Below are positions 61,801 through 64,000 of a stretch of 64,000 nt of DNA, in pieces. The notes below the pieces were generated by a model. The model did no database searches, had not been told where the DNA came from, and saw nothing but the letters and a program-made list of their open reading frames with translations. A program made the position numbers and the translations under genes. The stretch comes from Manis javanica (taxonomy: Eukaryota; Chordata; Mammalia; Pholidota; Manidae). The stretch spans positions 40,236,001 through 40,300,000 of the forward strand of contig NC_133167.1 in assembly GCF_040802235.1 (NCBI RefSeq), in the 5' to 3' direction. Numbering within the stretch: position 1 is the stretch's first letter; every line of letters starts with the position of its first letter.

Positions 61801-63592
61801 TTTAGAGAAGTATTTGCAAACTTTAGTATGGAAGCCAAAAGAAAAAAGGCATTACTTTATAAAATTCCTACAGAATAGCTTTGCTAAATATATTTATTCT
61901 TTAAAGTACTAACAGAATTTTAGAATTAAAGGAGTTTTAATTGAATTCCTTCATCCTAAACACACTGAAACTTAGGTAGAAAGACAGGGTGGAAAGAGCT
62001 AAAACTAGTGCCAGAGGTACAACTTAACAGTATAATATCAGTAACAGAAACATTTTGATGAATTATTTTCAATAAAAACTCTCTTGCAGACAAATATTTC
62101 TCAACTAATTAGATTTCATAATAGTTCATGGCTTAAGATGAGATCTACTAGATATCAGTTGAACTTTAAAAATGAACAATAGTTAGCCTTTTAAATTTAT
62201 ATAAAATATGCCAATTATCTTACCAGCATAGTGCTCTGACAATAGACATGAGTGTAGATTTTTCTATGATTTGCAAGAGGAAATGTGAAATATATCTTAT
62301 CAGATTCCTAAAAAAAAAAGAGGGAAAATACAATAAAACCATGAGAGTGGAAAACATCACTCAAATAAATATCCAGATAAAGCAATGAGTAATTATTCTA
62401 TCATTCTTAGATTTGTTGAGACCTAATATTCCAGGAGTGAGAAGACAACACAGATATAAGATAAAGATCAAGTATAAGCCCTGTAGTCCTGAATCTGTCT
62501 TGGAAGAATTGATATGAATGCATGTTTTTTTTGTTTGGGTTTGGTTTTGGGGCTTATCATCAAGATAAAATATGTTTCTTGTGCCTAGAAAATGCTAACC
62601 CATTGGCCATAAACATCTCTAGTGCCCAAATGATGGTTTTTAGATACCACTTCTCAAATAATAGGAAGAGCTAGCTCCTTAGAGGAAAAAGCTGATTAAA
62701 TAAAGGTCTAGGGTAGGAAAGGTACAAAATTAGCTGAAGTATCTTCTCTACTGGATAGAGAGGAAACTACCAAAGACAACTGAAGGGCAGCCATATCAAC
62801 AAGATTCAGGAGCCTAACCTGAAACGGCTTCCACTGGTCAAAGATACGACAATTTTAGTATCAAAGATAGAAAAATTTACTATTTTAGTTTAGACAGAAG
62901 GTCACTGCTGTAGGATGTTTGTGAGCCAACTCACTATTCTGAAAACCAGTAAATACATGATTCAAAGATACAGCAATTATCTTTTTTCCTTTTATGATTT
63001 GTCTCACTTTTGATAGATGAGATTTTCTTCATTGTGTTCCAGTTAATAAATGAAGGAATAATCAAATTACAGTATCATTTTTGAATCCCCCCTACATGAA
63101 TTAATGACTAGACAGTCTTCATCAATAGTTGTTAACATCACAAAAAGACAGTCTAGCAAAAACAAAAACAGAAAACATGAATCTGATCAAGCACCTAGAT
63201 GCCAACTACCAAGTCACAGGAAAGGAGTATGTTGAATGACACTATAGGAATATAATCAGCACAAGACTGTATGAAATTATAGAACAAATGAGTTGTTTTC
63301 TCAACAGATAAACTGTAGGAAGTATTAGAGATTAAAAGAGGATCAAAGACATATCAATAAATAACAGTAGGTAGACCCTGTTTGTATCTTGATTTAAATA
63401 AACTGAAAAAGAACAAAAAATTGTTTTAATATGTGAAATAACATGTGGTTATCTTTTTTAAGACTCTTGAATTTTTAAAGATAAAAACTAAAATACTTTC
63501 AAAGAAAAGGAAAAAATCCATTGGAGGTATACTTACATTGTAAGCCACATAGGTCCATTTGGACACTTTTACTGGAACCCACATAGATGTCC
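16759..63592 (-). CDS. PGAP1: PGAP1, GPI inositol-deacylase: C-terminal 19 coding exons (5' part outside the window)
   Basis: PGAP1 is an ER multi-pass membrane hydrolase that removes the acyl chain from the inositol of GPI anchors soon after they are attached to protein, which allows ER exit. I joined 19 exons by eye. All have AG acceptors and GT donors, phases match at every junction, and they sum to 1736 nt including TAA, about 577 codons. Counted back from the stop and assuming human length (922 aa), the window covers residues about 345-922. Visible parts are a lumenal beta-rich region (exons 63537 to 36562) followed by a membrane bundle: hydrophobic stretches in the exons at 32807, 30477, 29484, 28381, 19369, 17982 and 16759. 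The protein ends in HALCNFM. The catalytic lipase Ser motif lies upstream, outside the window. No frameshift or stop was found, so this looks like a functional gene. The family call rests on close agreement with remembered mammalian PGAP1. Confidence 0.96.
16898..17981 (-). other. PGAP1 intron, with a MIR at 17385-17500
   Basis: The last intron of PGAP1 (1084 bp). It contains a diverged minus-strand MIR (AATAGAGAAATTGAGAATAA and AACTTGCCTAAGGCCATAGA). A T-tract lies at about 17168-17180. Confidence 0.55.
17982..18086 (-). CDS. PGAP1: PGAP1 coding exon, residues ~842-877
   Basis: A 105-nt exon encoding [20 protein letters not shown] and [14 protein letters not shown]. It includes a membrane helix beginning at PLAFILIP. 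Acceptor ACATAG, donor GTATGG. Confidence 0.95.
18087..19368 (-). other. PGAP1 intron, nothing else recognised
   Basis: A+T-rich intron sequence of 1282 bp with no repeat family or extra exon that I could support. Confidence 0.5.
19369..19556 (-). CDS. PGAP1: PGAP1 coding exon, residues ~780-842
   Basis: A 188-nt exon. It opens with a basic, histidine-rich loop ([18 protein letters not shown]), then encodes a membrane helix ([20 protein letters not shown]) and KNL plus a split Arg. The acceptor is TTTACAG and the donor is the less common GTGTGT. Confidence 0.95.
20039..20089 (-). CDS. PGAP1: PGAP1 coding exon, residues ~763-779
   Basis: A 51-nt exon (17 codons) encoding [17 protein letters not shown], a polar loop following the preceding membrane helix. 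Acceptor CTTAG, donor GTAAGT. It can be skipped in frame. Confidence 0.94.
20090..21073 (-). other. PGAP1 intron, nothing else recognised
   Basis: Unique-looking A+T-rich sequence between the exon at 20039 and the left TSD of the old full-length L1. Confidence 0.5.
21074..21093. repeat. Target-site duplication of old L1, left copy
   Basis: CTCCCTTCCTTTTGTTCTTT, identical to 28151-28170. The junction TTCTTT/AAA suits L1 endonuclease. Confidence 0.9.
21094..28150 (-). mobile_element. Full-length older L1, minus strand, carrying a nested L1
   Basis: Reading from the high end: a GC-rich 5' UTR (about 27080-28150) starting with an AAGATGGTGGAGAAGG-like element; a coiled-coil ORF1 remnant around 26664-26906; ORF2 endonuclease and RT remnants (about 26100 down to 22000); then 3' UTR and A-rich end at 21094. 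A perfect 20-bp TSD flanks it. ORF2 is broken in many places. About 340 bp of the endonuclease region is missing at about 25221, compared with the younger L1 at 53225-53585. A plus-strand L1 fragment interrupts it at 23743-24656. Confidence 0.9.
23743..24656 (+). mobile_element. 5'-truncated L1 3' end nested inside the older L1
   Basis: The minus-strand L1 text stops at 23742 and resumes at 24664. Between them is a plus-strand ORF2 C-terminus (ATGAGATATCACCTCACACT, CTGCTGGTGGGAATGTAAAC), a G-rich 3' UTR and a terminal A-tract. The probable short TSD is AAATTTA / AAATTCA (one mismatch) at 23736-23742 and 24657-24663. Confidence 0.88.
28151..28170. repeat. Target-site duplication of old L1, right copy
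   Basis: Exact copy of 21074-21093, directly abutting the L1 5' end. Confidence 0.9.
28381..28516 (-). CDS. PGAP1: PGAP1 coding exon, residues ~717-762, transmembrane
   Basis: A 136-nt exon encoding [20 protein letters not shown], then a membrane stretch [20 protein letters not shown] and YYVFK. Acceptor TTCCAG, donor GTATGT. This exon gave the first secure identification. The next exon lies 8.3 kb away, past an old full-length L1. Confidence 0.97.
28517..29483 (-). other. PGAP1 intron, nothing else recognised
   Basis: A 967-bp intron with no identifiable repeat. Confidence 0.5.
29484..29681 (-). CDS. PGAP1: PGAP1 coding exon, residues ~651-717, transmembrane
   Basis: A 198-nt exon, the longest here. 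It begins [20 protein letters not shown], contains the membrane segment [20 protein letters not shown] and ends LWLALK plus a split Arg. Acceptor ATCCACAG, donor GTAAAG. Confidence 0.96.
29682..30476 (-). other. PGAP1 intron, nothing else recognised
   Basis: A 795-bp A+T-rich intron. Confidence 0.5.
30477..30567 (-). CDS. PGAP1: PGAP1 coding exon, residues ~621-651
   Basis: A 91-nt exon encoding [20 protein letters not shown] followed by the start of a hydrophobic helix, [10 protein letters not shown]. Acceptor TCACCAG, donor GTAAGT. Confidence 0.94.
30833..31415 (-). mobile_element. L1M (L1ME-like) 3' end fragment
   Basis: Antisense of an old L1 3' region: CAACTTTATTATAGAGATAT at the 3' terminus, CATTCATTCCTAGGCAACCA, then GGAGTTTCCTGTTCTTGGCT up to CCCACCAGCAGC. 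Highly diverged. Confidence 0.8.
31558..31670 (+). mobile_element. Short L1M ORF2-end fragment
   Basis: Contains GTGTGGAGAAATTGGAAAG and TGCTGCTGGTGGGAATGTAA, the conserved L1 ORF2 C-terminal text, in plus orientation. Confidence 0.65.
32040..32460 (+). repeat. Old interspersed repeat, family uncertain
   Basis: Segments such as TATTTTCCACCCCTTATTTT, GAGGCACTGGAAGATAAGAG and CCTTCATTAGACTCTCAATT recall a known mammal-wide element (LTR or hAT type), but I cannot name it. It is followed at 32460-32560 by a MIR-like GTGCCTACTATGTGCTTGGC stretch. Confidence 0.4.
32807..32900 (-). CDS. PGAP1: PGAP1 coding exon, residues ~590-621, first C-terminal membrane helix
   Basis: A 94-nt exon encoding [20 protein letters not shown] and on to LYSLFST. 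It holds the first hydrophobic helix of the C-terminal bundle. Acceptor TTCTAG, donor GTAAGA. Confidence 0.94.
33155..33310 (-). repeat. MIR
   Basis: Reverse-complement MIR: TTTATTGAGTATTTAATATG at the tail, then CCCTATTTTACAGATGAAGA and CAGGCACAGAGAGCCCAAGT. Confidence 0.8.
33325..33490 (+). repeat. MIR
   Basis: GTCCTCATCAGTAAAATGGG, then GGTAATAACAATACTTACCC and AAAGCATTTAGAATACTC. It lies 14 bp from a minus-strand MIR, giving a tail-out inverted pair. Confidence 0.8.
33491..34590 (-). other. PGAP1 intron, nothing else recognised
   Basis: A+T-rich intron sequence. No exon or repeat call supported. Confidence 0.45.
34598..34785 (+). repeat. Non-autonomous DNA transposon fragment (hAT-type, tentative)
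   Basis: Begins TCAGTGGTGGCCAACTATGG and ends TATCTGGCTGTTTACAGAAA / AGTTTTGCAA, the two ends of a well-known MER-type element. The centre is replaced by a purine-rich GAA and GCAGCAGC low-complexity stretch. Confidence 0.5.
34842..34880 (-). CDS. PGAP1: PGAP1 short coding exon, residues ~577-589
   Basis: A 39-nt exon encoding [13 protein letters not shown], flanked by ACTAG and GTAAGA. It keeps frame on both sides, so skipping it would remove 13 residues in frame. Confidence 0.92.
34881..36561 (-). other. PGAP1 intron, nothing else recognised
   Basis: A 1681-bp intron. Short open frames only. Confidence 0.45.
36562..36670 (-). CDS. PGAP1: PGAP1 coding exon, residues ~540-576
   Basis: A 109-nt exon encoding [18 protein letters not shown] through SSDCQYE. 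The acceptor is a long T-tract ending CAG and the donor is GTAAGT. The alternating hydrophobic pattern is typical of a beta-sandwich. Confidence 0.94.
36671..37106 (-). other. PGAP1 intron, nothing else recognised
   Basis: A 436-bp intron with no repeat. Confidence 0.45.
37107..37173 (-). CDS. PGAP1: PGAP1 coding exon, residues ~518-540
   Basis: A 67-nt exon encoding [20 protein letters not shown] and ending within a Gln codon. Acceptor TTCACAG, donor GTAAGT. Both ends fall inside codons, and both match the adjoining exons. Confidence 0.93.
37174..37649 (-). other. PGAP1 intron, nothing else recognised
   Basis: A 476-bp intron with no repeat. Confidence 0.45.
37650..37701 (-). CDS. PGAP1: PGAP1 coding exon, residues ~501-518
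   Basis: A 52-nt exon encoding [17 protein letters not shown] plus one base. The acceptor is TTAG after an A/T-rich short intron, and the donor is GTAAGT. Confidence 0.93.
37801..37874 (-). CDS. PGAP1: PGAP1 coding exon, residues ~476-500
   Basis: A 74-nt exon encoding [20 protein letters not shown] through NFGQ after a split Gly. Acceptor CAACAG, donor GTAATT. The following intron is only 99 bp. Confidence 0.94.
38440..39215 (+). mobile_element. L1M-type 3' UTR remnant
   Basis: GCAAGGTGGGAGCCTGGAGA, TTAATATGGTACCAATGCTA, AGTGTAGGTGATATGGGAAC and a final TATTTCAAAATAAAATTTAA follow the order of an old L1M 3' end. Very diverged, and the 5' limit is approximate. Confidence 0.6.
39637..39712 (-). 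CDS. PGAP1: PGAP1 coding exon, residues ~451-476
   Basis: A 76-nt exon encoding [20 protein letters not shown] through HLFSF, plus one base of the next Gly codon. Acceptor TTTCAG, donor GTAAGT. Confidence 0.93.
39713..41920 (-). other. PGAP1 intron, nothing certain
   Basis: Mostly unique A+T-rich sequence. The 41600-41860 part vaguely resembles an old mammalian interspersed repeat, but this is too weak to call. A 95-codon open frame at 40621-40908 (plus) has no recognisable domain or gene context. Confidence 0.4.
41925..42815 (+). mobile_element. L2 3' end, interrupted
   Basis: CAAGGCCCTCCACAACATGG, ACCATATGCTTTCACACTTC and then GTGTGCCTCCTATAAGTCCT / GGTATTCAATGATTAATAG follow the L2 3' consensus. 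At 42350-42475 it is interrupted by a different A/T-rich element that ends in TTGGACAGCACAGG. Confidence 0.7.
42350..42475. repeat. Small DNA-transposon-like insertion in L2 (tentative)
   Basis: TCTGGAAGGTGGCTAGTACA and CCCAATTGGACAGCACAGG resemble the two ends of a MER-type non-autonomous DNA transposon. The family was not determined. Confidence 0.4.
43036..43113 (-). CDS. PGAP1: PGAP1 coding exon, residues ~425-450
   Basis: A 78-nt exon (26 codons) containing [18 protein letters not shown] and ending GSK. The acceptor is a run of T ending TAG and the donor is GTAATG. The beta-strand-like LVVYVPS stretch fits the lumenal domain. Confidence 0.93.
43114..46490 (-). other. PGAP1 intron, nothing recognised
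   Basis: A 3377-bp intron that is A+T-rich with no repeat family I could support. A slightly GC-richer patch lies at 45060-45180. The 72-codon frame at 45729-45947 (plus) has no signature. Confidence 0.45.
46491..46542 (-). CDS. PGAP1: PGAP1 coding exon, residues ~407-424
   Basis: A 52-nt exon that completes the split Cys and then encodes [17 protein letters not shown]. The acceptor is AAAG and the donor is GTAAAT. The intron to the preceding exon is 365 bp. Confidence 0.92.
46908..46954 (-). CDS. PGAP1: PGAP1 coding exon, residues ~392-407
   Basis: A 47-nt exon encoding [15 protein letters not shown] plus the first two bases of a Cys codon. Acceptor AATAG, donor GTAAGT. It contains an N-S-T sequon-like motif consistent with a lumenal glycoprotein segment. 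It lies only about 300 bp from the Tigger1 terminus. Confidence 0.93.
47775..48029 (-). pseudogene. Tigger transposase remnant, acidic C-terminal region
   Basis: An acidic 84-codon frame ([21 protein letters not shown] composition) collinear with the DDE fragment at 56713-56901. The L1 insertion separates the two parts. Confidence 0.75.
48076..48092. repeat. Target-site duplication of L1 chimera, left copy
   Basis: AAATCACGAATATTCTT, identical to 56585-56601. The site reads TTCTT/AATGG, a good L1 endonuclease target. Only one copy is expected in Tigger1, so this is a true duplication. Confidence 0.93.
48091..48116 (-). other. Compound poly(A) tail A10-TGCT-A12
   Basis: On the minus strand the LTR R region is followed by ten A, TGCT, then twelve A, and then directly by the TSD. 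It marks the 3' end of the retrotransposed RNA. Confidence 0.9.
48117..48438 (-). mobile_element. ERV LTR, U3-R only
   Basis: Starts TGTGGGATCAACAT just after a polypurine tract and ends at CCCTCTC followed by poly(A). An AATAAA lies at 48135-48140, about 18 bases before the poly(A), so the sequence stops where R would be polyadenylated and U5 is absent. This shows it derives from an RNA, not from a proviral DNA copy. Four 19-bp direct repeats occur inside (48250-48318). Confidence 0.8.
48250..48318 (-). repeat. 19-bp tandem repeats in U3
   Basis: Three full units and a partial one with period 19. Plus-strand units are GCATAACGAACAAGTTCTT, ACATGGTGAACGAATTCTT, ACATAGTGAATAAATTCTT and ACATGGTGAACA. 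Direct repeats in U3 often act as enhancers; here this is inference only. Confidence 0.85.
48439..48449 (-). promoter_or_regulatory. Retroviral polypurine tract
   Basis: AAAGGGAGAAA on the minus strand, immediately before the TGTGGG start of U3. It is the expected primer site for plus-strand DNA synthesis in a retrovirus. A (TAA)n run precedes it. Confidence 0.8.
49079..49531 (-). pseudogene. ERV env transmembrane subunit remnant
   Basis: The frame from 49531 to the TAA at 49079-49081 reads as a retroviral fusion subunit of about 150 residues, broken by one in-frame TAG (49259-49261). In order: a hydrophobic fusion-peptide-like start; a heptad region with [19 protein letters not shown] followed by an immunosuppressive-domain-like stretch; a Cys loop CEQIPEMGC, in which the first Cys of the usual CX6CC is Gly; a second helix; WFSWL; and a hydrophobic anchor with [10 protein letters not shown]. 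The Cys loop and following NLSD resemble alpharetrovirus-type TM. It is not functional as it stands. Confidence 0.8.
49532..49768 (-). pseudogene. ERV env surface-subunit tail remnant (5'-truncated)
   Basis: Continuous with the TM remnant and starting abruptly after the A-tract at 49769. Several stops occur. I infer it is the end of SU from its position only. Confidence 0.45.
49787..49930 (-). other. 143-bp module between two A-tracts
   Basis: Minus-strand sequence from GGGGGATTACTCCTTGATAG to TCCTTTCTCTTAATAAA, followed by A12CA5-type tract. It is neither ordinary L1 3' UTR nor recognisable env. It may be a transduced flank with its own polyadenylation signal (TTAATAAA). Confidence 0.6.
50456..54110 (-). 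pseudogene. L1 ORF2 (endonuclease / reverse transcriptase), multiply disabled
   Basis: The N-terminal AP-type endonuclease looks complete ([43 protein letters not shown]), giving an open frame of 494 codons from 54110. A TAA at 52626-52628 then interrupts it. The frame continues to about 52280, where a 2-nt deletion shifts it, and a 604-codon frame (52270-50456) carries RT motifs [11 protein letters not shown] and a changed catalytic box, FANDM in place of FADDM. The Cys-His knuckle has Gln for His ([13 protein letters not shown] region, codon 50702-50704). A TGA at 50456-50458 replaces a conserved Trp near the C-terminus. No activity is expected. Confidence 0.93.
54276..55028 (-). pseudogene. 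L1 ORF1 (RNA-binding trimer protein), probable N-terminal frameshift
   Basis: A 250-codon frame. First a long heptad/coiled coil (residues about 1-75, rich in E, K and R); then an RRM-like part with [18 protein letters not shown] (about 90-110); then a basic C-terminal domain with [18 protein letters not shown] sequence. Family members normally start further upstream with MKRQ. That ATG is present at about 55124-55126 but in another frame, so an indel probably separates it from the main frame. An intact internal start could still make a shortened protein. Confidence 0.88.
55446..56335 (-). repeat. Tandem monomers of the L1 5' UTR
   Basis: Units of about 130-145 bp begin at about 55570, 55712, 55843, 55988, 56133 (a 67-bp short unit) and 56200. 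A partial unit lies at 55446-55535. Each has an A-run, then ACGCGCGAT or a variant, TTTGTCCTCAGGCGCCGGTC, CCTGCCTCCCT and TCCAAAAAGCACTCGCC. GC- and CpG-rich. On the L1 sense strand these are the promoter array, much as in mouse L1. Confidence 0.92.
56561..56573 (-). promoter_or_regulatory. YY1-like site at L1 5' end
   Basis: Minus-strand CAGGATGGCGGCG, within 25 bp of the L1 start. It matches the GATGGC core of the YY1 site that fixes start-site choice in human L1. Confidence 0.65.
56585..56601. repeat. Target-site duplication of L1 chimera, right copy
   Basis: Exact copy of 48076-48092, next to the L1 5' end. Tigger1 sequence resumes directly after it. Confidence 0.93.
56713..56901 (-). 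pseudogene. Tigger transposase remnant, DDE region
   Basis: The open frame contains [14 protein letters not shown] and [16 protein letters not shown], the second-Asp and following motifs of the pogo/Tigger DDE integrase fold (as in TIGD and JRK-like proteins). No complete ORF survives. It is a fossil of the cut-and-paste transposase. Confidence 0.88.
57880..59215 (+). mobile_element. L1 3' end (L1MA/L1MB-like), 5'-truncated
   Basis: Plus-strand ORF2 C-terminal text (AAATAAATTTAAAGAGGATT, ACCATTTGCAATTCTTTTCT, CTAATCATTGGGGAAATGCA), then 3' UTR and an A/T-rich end near 59215. Open frames of 64 and 84 codons at 58018 and 58387 are pieces of the same decayed ORF2. Confidence 0.85.
59220..60685 (-). 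other. PGAP1 intron with a 63-bp-period direct repeat
   Basis: Largely unrecognised. The stretch at about 59640-59720 (TATTATGCTAAGCCCTCAAA, CCTCATGGAGCTCAAATAAA) is a very old mammal-wide repeat remnant. A recent local duplication lies at 59831-59934. Confidence 0.45.
59831..59934. repeat. Local direct duplication, 41 bp identical, period 63
   Basis: The 41 bases from 59831 to 59871, starting AGTTACCTGTGCTTCTCAGA, recur without change at 59894-59934. Perfect identity implies a recent event or gene conversion. Confidence 0.95.
60690..61100 (+). mobile_element. L1M-type 3' UTR remnant
   Basis: AACATGGACTGTATACCATA, TGATATTAAAGAATCAGTAA and TTCATTATCATATTCTCTC, followed by TACGTTTGAAAAATTCTA, have the order of an old L1M 3' end. 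Diverged, and the boundaries are approximate. Confidence 0.5.
61101..62223 (-). other. PGAP1 intron, nothing recognised
   Basis: A+T-rich. No repeat or exon supported. Confidence 0.45.
62224..62307 (-). CDS. PGAP1: PGAP1 coding exon, residues ~364-391
   Basis: An 84-nt exon (28 whole codons) beginning [11 protein letters not shown] and ending QSTML. The acceptor follows an uninterrupted T-tract ending TTAG, and the donor is GTAAGA. The next exon lies 15.3 kb away across the transposon-filled intron. Confidence 0.93.
62308..63536 (-). other. PGAP1 intron, nothing recognised
   Basis: A 1229-bp intron. A short T/G-rich patch lies at about 62525-62555. Confidence 0.45.
63537..63592 (-). CDS. 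PGAP1: PGAP1 coding exon, residues ~345-363
   Basis: A 56-nt exon, the most 5' one in the window. It encodes [18 protein letters not shown] after a split Gly codon. The acceptor is a pyrimidine-rich TTTACCTTAG and the donor is GTAAGT. It belongs to the lumenal beta-rich part of the protein. The preceding exon was not found before base 64000. Confidence 0.93.
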
Positions 63593-64000
63593 CTAAGGTA
63601 AAGGAAATTAATTAGTTTGGCTTGTTTTTTTTGGTTTGTTTTGGTTTTTTTATATATTAAAACAATTTCTTTTATTGAATGCTGGTGAAATATTTATCAA
63701 TCATAACAGGTTTTGAAAAACAAGTTTTCTGAGTATTGGCTATTTTAAAATAGACAATCTAGTGAGATGTTTTCTATATACCCATCACAAACTAGCAGTG
63801 ACAGCAAGTAAAACATTTTAAGTCTACTTGGTGTATTTAACTCTAAGGAATATTTATAAAATGAAATAAATATTTCATTTTCCAAACTAAACAGAGTATG
63901 ACAGAACTTCCCAGCTTGATCCAAAAGAAAACTGAATAGCTGATACTGAGAAACTAAATCAAGAATAATTACAGCATTTATTTTATGTGACTGTCAGAAA
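63593..64000 (-). other. PGAP1 intron running out of the window
   Basis: Contains a TTTGG/TTTTGG-rich stretch at about 63619-63652. No upstream coding exon was found before the window ends. Confidence 0.5.

Overview
The window is mammalian nuclear DNA: about 60% A+T, spliced exons, and most of the intron and flank sequence made of L1, MIR, L2, LTR and DNA-transposon remnants. I found no prokaryotic-type gene. Nineteen exons on the minus strand can be read, each with consensus splice sites and compatible phases. Together they encode about 577 C-terminal residues, including the natural stop, of PGAP1, the GPI inositol-deacylase of the endoplasmic reticulum. The N-terminal third, which holds the lipase Ser motif, lies beyond base 64000. 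No lineage-specific SINE was seen (no Alu, B1/B2, CAN or BOV-type). The younger L1s and the retroviral env-LTR tail look to me like pangolin (Manis) repeats, so a pangolin or another laurasiatherian is my best guess. This rests on memory of repeat content and is not proven.

Layout. Bases 1-8400 lie downstream of PGAP1: MIRs, an old MaLR-type LTR, a 190-bp inverted repeat, an L1 3' end, another old LTR, and a 586-bp solo LTR with a 4-bp target-site duplication (TSD). Bases 8400-16758 have no recognisable transposon and are most likely the long PGAP1 3' UTR. Bases 16759-37874 hold the 13 most C-terminal coding exons, interrupted at 21094-28150 by an old full-length L1 with a perfect 20-bp TSD. 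That L1 carries a smaller L1 inserted in the opposite orientation. Bases 39637-46954 hold four further exons separated by L1M and L2 remnants. Bases 46955-62223 form a 15.3-kb intron with a nested structure: a Tigger1-like transposon (47272-57788) split by an 8.5-kb retrotransposon insertion (48091-56584). Two more exons follow, at 62224 and 63537.

The most interesting object is that 8.5-kb insertion. It is an L1 with a 5' UTR made of about 140-bp tandem monomers, degraded ORF1 and ORF2, and, beyond its own A-rich tail, an extra 1.8 kb. The extra part contains an endogenous-retrovirus env transmembrane segment, a polypurine tract and U3-R of an LTR, and it ends in poly(A) just after the LTR polyadenylation signal. 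A single 17-bp TSD flanks the whole L1-env-LTR unit. The simplest reading is that one L1-ERV chimeric RNA was retrotransposed as a unit, comparable to the env-LTR-derived SINE-R part of primate SVA.

PGAP1 and both full-length L1s are on the same strand, so the L1 promoters and polyadenylation signals lie in sense orientation within the gene. None of the L1 ORFs here is intact. The only gene I would annotate as functional is PGAP1.
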